This document shows, piece after piece, positions 56,907 to 64,000 of a stretch of 64,000 nt of DNA. The notes beneath the pieces were generated by a model. The model saw nothing but the letters and a program-made list of their open reading frames with translations. It searched no databases and was not told the origin of the DNA. How positions within the stretch are numbered: the first letter of the stretch is position 1; each line of letters starts with the position of its first letter. The DNA is taken from positions 186,001 to 250,000 of the forward strand of contig JAHQRK010000017.1 in NCBI GenBank assembly GCA_019828595.1, read 5' to 3'. The DNA is from Aphanomyces cochlioides (taxonomy: Eukaryota; Oomycota; Saprolegniomycetes; Saprolegniales; Verrucalvaceae). A program made the position numbers and the translations under genes.

Positions 56907-56925
56907 CCAAGTCGCATCGACTTGG
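56907..56925. promoter_or_regulatory. 19-base palindrome upstream of zinc-repeat gene 3
   Basis: Same CCAAGTCGCATCGACTTGG element, again 28 bases upstream of the ATG (56879), although surrounding bases have diverged (TTTTGCCC, GGATCGCC). Confidence 0.6.
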
Positions 56926-57234
56926 ATCGCCAGACAGACGGCAGTCGTGTCTCAATGTGCACCTACTCGTACACCTGCATCTTTCGGGTGACATAGTCGG
57001 ATGCAAGACGACGCAGCATGCGAAAAACCAACTTGACGCCTTGGCTAAATTTATGACGTGGCGGCCTTGAGCAAGTGTGTAGTTTGTTGAGCTTGAATAA
57101 ACAAGATTGTCGAGCCACATGGGTGCTCTTCTCATGGCTCATCGCTGACGCTAAGATCAAAGGCCGCAAGACATAAAGATTCACCCATGTCATAGTACAT
57201 GCTCTTGGGCTTAATCCATCAAGCTGCAAGAATT

Positions 57235-57800
57235 TTACCGCTTGGACACGACGCCATCAGTGACTTGGATTGCATGCCGTTGCTGCCCGTGAAATGATGC
57301 CAAGTGGACCAACTTGCATGTCATTACAGACGCATTCGAGACATCAATGGTTGTAGTGCGGGGGAACAACACTCGGTGCTTCCCCTCAAGTGCTCCACCG
57401 CCTCCGCTTCGCCGCTGCTTGTGTAGGACTTTGCAATCTACTTGGACGCGATTGATAGCGAGTGGTGGAACATCGAACTGAAACGCAGAGAAATCGCCGC
57501 CGCCCCAACTCGGTTCAACATGTTGGTCGACAGAATCATTTCCCCCACCTTCCCCACCGCCGCTGGTACCCCTTGCAGCCTTCGCGAATCGTAACCCAGC
57601 CGACTTTGCCACTTTCATAACTTCCAAGGTAGATCCACGTCGTCCAGGACGAACGGCAGGCATCATGTTGACATATGGAAGGATTGTGGCCGTCCATTGA
57701 CTTGAGGCTGCTGGTGGACGCTCAATCAGTCCAATGCCACCAACTTGGCTTTGAGGCGAGCTGTGACTTGTGATATAACGTCGCCAGCCTTGTCGTTCGT
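57235..57800 (-). pseudogene. Relic of the HxE...H family, middle region
   Basis: Around 57740-57600 the minus strand reads LIERPPAASSQ and YVNMMPAVRPG, matching IEFPPPNEIDG and HVNMMPFILGD. Then come NDSVDQHVEPSWGGGDFS, matching FVDQNIESHWGGGYLV, and PPLAINRVQ. Gly-rich insertions and frame changes show decay. The distal His/Arg part is not recognisable. Confidence 0.55.
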
Positions 57801-58065
57801 CTCACGGGGAGCTCACAGCAGTGCTATCGTCATCGACGTCGGGGGAAATGCATGCAAGTCTACTTTCACCCCCCCCACCGATTGAAGGAAGTACTGTGTG
57901 TTCTATCGTCGTGGATGAAGGAGTGAGGGGAACGGAGATAGCTAGGCATGCTATAGCTTGTCCCCTGGCGTTCCCCCTCTTGGTCTCTAAAATCGCAGTC
58001 CTGGTGGGTTGTCAGCAGGGCTGATTGTCGAACAAGGTCCCAAATGAAGAACAAAACACACATGC

Positions 58066-59130
58066 TTACTCCTTGGAGACACGAGACAGGGGCGCAGCGG
58101 CAGTGTCAAACTGCACCGTCGAGCCAAACTTGTCGCCGTGGATGATTTCCGCAGCGGGTTGGATGCCGAGTGGATTCGCCGTCGAGTGGTTGGCAAACCA
58201 ATGGCTCACTTGACTCGTCACGAGGCGAAAGTATTGACGAAAGCAGCGCTCTTTCACGGGCAATGACTCGTGCGGCGTCGCGTCTGTGATCCAAAAGAGT
58301 TCGTTGGCTTCAGGCTCGACGTAGCCATGGATGTCCGGGTCCAAGACCGACCGGAGCATGCTGACGTCGCCTAGCGGCCCAGTGACGCCCCTTGGATTCT
58401 CCACGACAACGTTCCAGATACCGCACGAGTGTGCGACGGTCGAGGCCATTAAAATGCCGCCATCGAGCACTTGTTCAATCATGGAGCCGCCTCCCCAGTG
58501 CATTTCCAAGACGCGATTGTGCGTGCCTTGACTGCCGGCGGCCTCGACATGGAGCCCAGGACGACGCTGCGATGTATTAGGCTCGACCCAGCCTTCGTGG
58601 ATGGTCAAATAGCCGATTTTGCCCATTTCATCTGACTGAATGCAGTACAAGCTGTCGAGAATAAGTGGCTGGTATCGTCGGCACGACTGCGGCAGGGATT
58701 CGATGTCGCCCATGATGAATGGCATCATATTCACGTGGAATGGCACTGGTTCGTTGTCGACTGTCTCTGGAGGAGGGAAATTCACAATGCGAACACCGGG
58801 AACGTCGTCAGGATCCCATCCATACTGAGTTTCTCGGCCCCATTCCAAGCGAGCAAAGCCTGGCTTGGTGTCGTCGATATGGGTACGCCACGCCTGCAGG
58901 AGCCGGGAAAAGATCATGGCCAGGAGATGATTGCATCCACGGAGCTGCGACAATGGACTCCCATCGTCGTGCGTGCCGAGGATCACTTGGCGCAGAACCG
59001 GGTTCTCCCACCAGCACAGCTTCTTCACCGTAATTTCGTCAAATTTGAAATAATTTGACCAAAACGTCATGAACGAAAGTGGAATTTGGGCGAGTTTTGC
59101 CGACCAAACAACGCAGAACTGCCTCAACAA
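58066..59130 (-). CDS. Uncharacterised HxE...H protein, possible 2OG-Fe(II) dioxygenase (copy 3)
   Basis: The frame is open from 59130 to the stop at 58066. Likely starts are MTFWSNYFKFDEITVKK (59070) or the upstream M at 59130. It aligns with copies 1 and 2 over their whole length: WWENPVLRQVILGTHDD, RGCNHLLAMIFSRLLQAWRT, HVNMMPFIMGD, IGYLTIHEGWVEP, GLHVEAAGSQG, MHWGGGSMIEQVLDGG, ITDATPHESLPV and FRQYFRLVTSQ. The H-x-E, distal H and Arg are kept although overall divergence is the highest of the three, which strengthens the case that these residues matter. It is more GC-rich than copies 1 and 2. Function unknown. Confidence 0.72.
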   Translation of the reverse strand: MLRQFCVVWSAKLAQIPLSFMTFWSNYFKFDEITVKKLCWWENPVLRQVILGTHDDGSPLSQLRGCNHLLAMIFSRLLQAWRTHIDDTKPGFARLEWGRETQYGWDPDDVPGVRIVNFPPPETVDNEPVPFHVNMMPFIMGDIESLPQSCRRYQPLILDSLYCIQSDEMGKIGYLTIHEGWVEPNTSQRRPGLHVEAAGSQGTHNRVLEMHWGGGSMIEQVLDGGILMASTVAHSCGIWNVVVENPRGVTGPLGDVSMLRSVLDPDIHGYVEPEANELFWITDATPHESLPVKERCFRQYFRLVTSQVSHWFANHSTANPLGIQPAAEIIHGDKFGSTVQFDTAAAPLSRVSKE

Positions 59131-60214
59131 CGCGGGAAGGACTTTGTTCCGCCGCCTAGCTCTAGTTCAGAGCCTTTGGCGACGAGGCGCTCTGCAAAGG
59201 TTGGCAGCATAGACCTGACCTTGTGCTGTCTGTCATCTTTGGTAGGGCCTATAACCCCTGCACCCCCTTGCTCAATGAACCCCTTCACCCCACAGTTGTG
59301 AGAGAAATGTGTAAATCGAGCAAAGATCAAGGAAACGAATCTTGCCAACGCCGCGGCGACGCTCCTTCGTCCATAGCTCGTCCAGTCAACCCTTAGCGCT
59401 TAAAATTAAGCTTATAGCTTGCGGTAGAGACTTGAAAGCCGTCCAGGTATTCACAAAGGACGGCGTAACGATCTTCAGGATGGTCGTGGCTACAGCACGG
59501 TAAGCTCCATGCTGGATGAAGTAAATTGGGACGAATGCCGATCGATGCAAGACTTTAATGCTTTGATTGGAGTCAGCCGAATCGTGGATGAGCGAGAATT
59601 GCCGACTCCTGAGCTAGATTCGGTTGAGGCTAGTCCAAAATTGAGCTGAATATCGTAGACGCCTCGCAATGTGTCCCTTCACGGATACGACCTCGAATCA
59701 AAGCAGCTCGTAGTCTCTTTACTACTATCGAAGGCTTGGATCTGAGCCATGGAGTCCAAGGATGACGTATGCTGTCATTCCGTGGGAGTTTGAGCCAGTT
59801 AGACTAACTTCAGCGCCATCCATCAGCGCGCTGCACTTGTGTCCGTTCATATCAGTCTTTCTCCAGTAGCTTTTGGGATATTGAGATGAGATTTCGTGAG
59901 AAGTCTCTTCCATGCGTGCACAGTACTGCTCGCTACCTTGTGGGTATAGAGAGGGCTGAAGAAGGACGTGGTGCTGACGAAAGACGAGGGGAATGGGTGC
60001 ATGGAGTCTCATGGGGCGACAAACATTTTCCACAGCTTGGTCGATCCACGACTCTCGTCGTCACCATTGCGTATGCTCTTCGTCTTCCCCTTCTTGTACA
60101 GTGTACTAGGCGGCGGCTTTTTCCCAGCGGCAGATGGTGAAGATCGATGGATGCACCGCCACGGAACAAAGAATGGACGGGGGAAACACACAAAGACAGG
60201 TTGTTGATTAAATA
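59131..60214. other. Intergenic, no supported gene
   Basis: Short ORFs on both strands (for example 59725-60033 minus) have no recognisable domain or coding character. Confidence 0.35.
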
Positions 60215-60721
60215 CTATGCCATCGAAATAGGCGCTTGTTGTTCCCATTCGCGTCGCTCAATGAGGAGCGCATCGATTTGCTTGAGAATGGTTTCGCTTT
60301 CAATCACGAGCGCGGGTTCAGTCATGGGGCGGTCTCGGACTTGTTGGACGGCGCGGCCATCCGCGTCGGCAAACGCCAGCGCGTCGTGGTGCATGTGTTG
60401 TTCCATTGTGTTGAGCCAGACGAGCATCTTCTCGTGGCGGTGAATGTTGCGCTGGATGCGATCCTCGACAGAGTCCAAGTCGACGACGCTGCCCTTCTTG
60501 AGCGCGAGCCCGTGCCATCGATCCAAGAGGCGTTCCGTCCGGCTCTGGACGTTCAGAGCTTCGTCCATTGGGTTGTGGTTGAGCTGCATGAAGTCGTGCA
60601 CAAAGCAGTCAAAGACGGACGAAGAAGACGACATCATCGGTGGCGACACGTTGCCAAATGCAAAGTGACATGCGATCGCCGCCATGCTACAAGCCACGAA
60701 GGCTAGGCAGTCAAATTGCAT
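60215..60721 (-). CDS. Hypothetical protein (about 168 aa)
   Basis: Open from MQFDCLAFVACSMAAIACHF (60721), which resembles a short hydrophobic leader, to the stop at 60215. The middle is helical and charged (SRTERLLDRWHGLALKKGS, VEDRIQRNIHRHEKMLVWLN, TMEQHMHHDALAFADADGRA) and the end is SETILKQIDALLIERREWEQ. Internal starts (MAAIAC..., MMSSSSSVFD) are possible, and the leader may in fact be part of an intron or UTR. Codon use and GC are like the intact genes nearby. No family recognised. Confidence 0.5.
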   Translation of the reverse strand: MQFDCLAFVACSMAAIACHFAFGNVSPPMMSSSSSVFDCFVHDFMQLNHNPMDEALNVQSRTERLLDRWHGLALKKGSVVDLDSVEDRIQRNIHRHEKMLVWLNTMEQHMHHDALAFADADGRAVQQVRDRPMTEPALVIESETILKQIDALLIERREWEQQAPISMA

Positions 60722-62583
60722 TGCTATAAATAGCTATTCCATACAAAATGTGAATATGAATACCTTTGAAATTTTATAAATTTATCATAGGATGTCGAGT
60801 TGCGTTGGTTTTCTACACTTCTTGCTTGGATTTAAAGTCATTGGAGGGAAGAAGTAGTTGGTTGATCCTCTTGGATCTACTTGACGAGATGGATTCTCTT
60901 GTTGTATGGACTCGTCGCTGTCTACTTCACCAAACTTGCCCGATAACGAAGGGTTACCGTTATGCTACTCAAATCGATTTCTGTACCTTATGGGAAGTTG
61001 ATTGTGTAGCAGGATACATGCCCCCCATTGGTATTTTCTGTTCCTTTGGTGTATACGAACGTCTCAACCAACACATTTTACTTTCAGAAAGCTCTTGAAA
61101 GCCTCAAGCCGATTCTGCATTGCATTAAGGTTGATTTCAGATATTTCTCAGTGACTTTCAATGCCCACATGAGTAAGGCCTTTTCGACGTATTTGGTCAA
61201 CTCTGAAGCCCCTTTACAAAGCCAAAAGGCTCTGGCATATCTCAAAGCTGTGTTCCACTTCCACCAGCTTGTCTGTGCTGCGCATTTCTCTCTGTGAACA
61301 ATGTTTACTGTTAAACTTAAATTACTGTATAATTTTATAATTATATTGTGATAATTTATACTCGTACAGTGTAAGTTATTTTAAACTTATGGTTCTGAGT
61401 TGAGCCAGTCCTCTACCGAAGTTTAGGTGCCTCCACGTTGTTCGCAGCTCGCTCTTATGCTACACGAGCACAGGAACAACAGCAGTCACTGCTGTGTTTG
61501 CTATTTTATGCTTAACTCTCACTGCTGAGCTCGCTTAGCTGTCGATTTCGCCCCAAATTGCACTAGAAAATCGAATATTTCACCTCTTAGGTGGTTTACA
61601 GCATCGTGCGATTTGTAACGTGGCACTACATGTACTTCATCGCCTGCTGAATTGCACAGACGCGTTTAAAAGACCCCACGGAGCGACGAAATTCAGAAAG
61701 CACCCGACTGTGGGAAGCGCTGCCCAGAGCAGGATTTGCATGCCAAAAAGTTTAATCGCAAGTTGGAAATCTAAAGTAGAAAAAATCAATTTTGTGCTCG
61801 ACGTCATTAACGTAAAAACATTGCGTTGCCAACGTTGCAAAGCAGGAACAACGCCAGTTTCTCGGTTGTGTCACCGTCGCCGTCTCCGATTTCAAGCTCA
61901 AGTAATTCTGTCTTCAGTTTACAGAGGAAAGAATCCCTTGGATGAATTCAAAACGATGCCTCATACTCGTCCAGCTGCAGAGAATTCTATCCAGGCTGAC
62001 GTTTATCACTGGCATTGAGTAGCAAATGCGCTGTCCTATCTTCTCAAGATTAAAGAATCGGACAAGGGGAAATCAATGCCGGTAGTCTATCAAGATCCCC
62101 TGGATTCCCTCAAAGGCATGGCCAAAATATTTGTAGTCTAGAAGCAGTGCTTGTCACTTTTCTTGGAAGGAAAGTCCCCCCTCCTTTCAAGGCAATCATG
62201 GCTTCGACATCAATTTTAGTACAAATTTCGCTAAATACCCTGTCACTGCTGCGCATTTCGCTACCATGCAGCGATTCTTGTAGCTTCTTCGTCCAATTTC
62301 AGAGAGGAGACAAGTCATTGCTTGCCAAAGAGAGAATGGTGTCAACAAGGAAATAATATCGCAAAAAAATAAAAGAATTCTTGAAAATGATTTATTAATT
62401 CGAATGAATTTGGAATTATTTTTGTTTTTATATTAAACGCATAGGTTATACTTAAAACCAGTGCAAAGTGCATATTGAAGGAGTACAATGAACACACACT
62501 AACCAACGCTGGCATGTCTCGATCACCTTTTTTCCATGCCATGAATCTTTTCAACGCAACTTTCGATGGCCATAGCTTCGCCA
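60722..62583. other. Intergenic, AT-rich, no supported gene
   Basis: ORFs at 60766-61098, 61028-61297 and 61620-62018 lack recognisable domains. They may be fragments of old mobile elements, but nothing identifies them. Confidence 0.35.
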
Positions 62584-64000
62584 TTACTTGATTACACTAC
62601 TGGATCGAGTCGGCAGCGATGGAAGCGATTTTTTCTTGGTCGCAGGTGGAGTTTTTGGCTGCGGGGGCTCGGCTAGTGGTTCTTTTTCATCGGGGGAAAC
62701 ACACGAGAGAAAGTGGAATATCTCCGTGGCGGTGGGGCGATGACGGGGAAGAGGCTGAAGGAGCATTCGCAAGCAAGAGCGGAGACTTGGGCCATACCGC
62801 AGCGGAATATCTTTCATAATGGCCGAGAGAGGCTTGTCGTTGAGGACTTGGTGGGTCGTCCCGGTAAGAAGACTATACAGGAGACAGCCCAGCGCCCACA
62901 TATCCGTCTTGTCGCTGATTGCAGCTGCAGTGGAGCCAACTTGGGCGAATTCAGGGGGCAGCACCGTCGGGGGAAGTAGGAGAGCGATCTTTTGGCTTTG
63001 ATTCAAATCAGCTGGTGTGTACGGATGCTTGAACGCAAGGAAACCACCAAGTTGGAGCTCGCCAGTGTCTTTTGCACGGTAGAGATTGCCACGATTGACG
63101 TTTAGATGCACGAAACCTTGACTGTGGAGTGCTGACAATGCCGCGCTGACCTACAATCCAAGCGTTGAGGTTTACCAAGGGGGCGTAGGGGGGGGGGAGA
63201 CCGTGCAGATAATATCGAGGACTTCCCCAGGCGTCAGCGACCTCAGGGGTATCTGGAGGGCTCGTTCACAGTCTTTCGTCACGACAAAGACGATCGGCCA
63301 GCATTCGTTCAGGTTTCCCCCAGTGGAAAAATGCTGATACATGTATGAAAACGCATGTTTGACCGCGACAACGTGTGGAAAGGCTCCTTTTTCAAGTCGT
63401 TTGGCGCATGCTACGATAGCTGCAGCTTGATCGAGTGTGGAGCAGCGCATTGTAGTTAAAATGCACGTTTCATGGGTTTCCCCACTCTCCACGACGCGCA
63501 AAACCATGTTGTCGGTGGGGGCACGGACGGCTAAAAGTTGCTGGAACTGGAGGCGGCGGATATACATGGACGGCTCGATGCAAGCACGAACAAGCCTTGC
63601 AAGCTCAGTATGTGCTGCTTCTTGCTCTCGAATCAATGGTCTTTCCACTGCAATCGTCGCTGCTTCAGCAAAATCCGCCGAGAGTTCGTCAACGTCAAAT
63701 AAACAAGCGCGTTCAAATTCTTGTCGCTCCAAGTCGTCGCGGGATTTCGTCAGCGTATGCAGCGTATCCGCCGTCTCGGATGCTTTCAGTGGGTTCTCTG
63801 CAAAGAGCAGCGACTGCCACATTGCGAAACTCTCGAGGAAAGCCACGGCAGCGACGAGATCGTTTAATATCCCAGCCACGGTCGCGTTCATCGACATCGT
63901 GGGCATCGCTGGCACGCCTACAAGTTCACAGTCAAGCCGAGGCAAGACAACGACGACGACAGACTTTGTGTTCCACGGTGCCACTGCAGGATCGCTGCTT
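62584..64000 (-). CDS. Pseudokinase-like protein, 3' part (gene continues beyond the window)
   Basis: Two exons are visible: 64000 down to 63202 and 63150-62584, with a 51-base intron (63151-63201) ending TTGTAG; splicing joins VLDIICT to VSAALSALHSQ in frame. The first exon is a helical region (FLESFAMWQSLLFAENPLKA, SRDDLERQEFERACLFD) followed by a kinase N-lobe-like part (VVAVKHAFSYMYQH ... CWPIVFVVTKDCERALQIPL). The second exon is a kinase C-lobe: HSQGFVHLNVNRGNLY stands where HRDxKxxN belongs (catalytic Asp replaced by Asn) and QLGGFLAF where DFG belongs. DMWALGCLLYSLLTG and the RPTATEIFHFL helix are normal. The loss of HRD and DFG points to a pseudokinase. Ends in a Pro/Lys/Ser-rich tail. 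Confidence 0.7.

Noticed and set aside
61620..62018. 132-codon plus-strand ORF as a gene
   Set aside because: Basic composition without a recognisable domain, splice context or paralogue in the window; left as intergenic.

Overview
The window looks like nuclear DNA of an oomycete of the Saprolegniales, most like Aphanomyces. This rests on family recognition, not on a search. The signs are very short introns (about 40-57 bases, usually ending TTGTAG), receptor-like TKL kinases with a short secreted ectodomain, proteins with C-x4-C-x9-C-x2-H zinc repeats, a GH5/ricin-type-lectin gene family, and a mixture of DD39D mariner, pogo, Crypton-like and Ty3/chromovirus elements. There are no operons. 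GC-rich single-copy genes alternate with AT-rich repeat-filled stretches.

Layout. 1-3.8 kb: three decayed copies of a GH5 glucanase/lectin gene and a 5'-truncated Ty3/gypsy integrase-chromodomain relic. 4.3-5.35 kb: a 90-base inverted repeat pair. 6.1-15.5 kb: three damaged copies of a receptor-like TKL kinase gene; the first is split by a complete DD39D mariner element with a TA duplication. 16.0-21.1 kb: an intact nine-exon ankyrin + TOG/HEAT-like gene. 21.5-22.7 kb: an intact four-WW-domain gene. 24.7-25.1 kb: a small conserved Cys/His protein. 25-29 kb: mostly anonymous sequence. 29.6-31.9 kb: a decayed Crypton-like tyrosine recombinase. 32.5-33.2 kb: repeats and a MITE. 34.0-39.0 kb: two more TKL kinase copies, one with an inverted ectodomain segment and one with frameshifts. 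39.7-59.1 kb: a mostly minus-strand duplicated cluster of an uncharacterised HxE...H (2OG-dioxygenase-like) family (three intact genes, three relics) and a zinc-repeat family (three intact genes, one relic), with decayed third-gene copies between. This cluster is interrupted by a foldback element, MITEs, a second DD39D mariner and a pogo element nested in that mariner's terminal repeat. 60.2-60.7 kb: a small hypothetical gene. 62.6-64.0 kb: the 3' part of a pseudokinase gene running off the window.

The ankyrin/TOG, WW, small Cys/His and pseudokinase genes look like ordinary conserved genes. The remainder is accessory: two multigene families (receptor-like kinases; the dioxygenase-like plus zinc-repeat cluster) duplicating and decaying among transposons. 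The least familiar material is the dioxygenase-like/zinc-repeat cluster, whose three zinc-repeat genes each carry the same 19-base palindrome at exactly the same distance upstream of the start codon.
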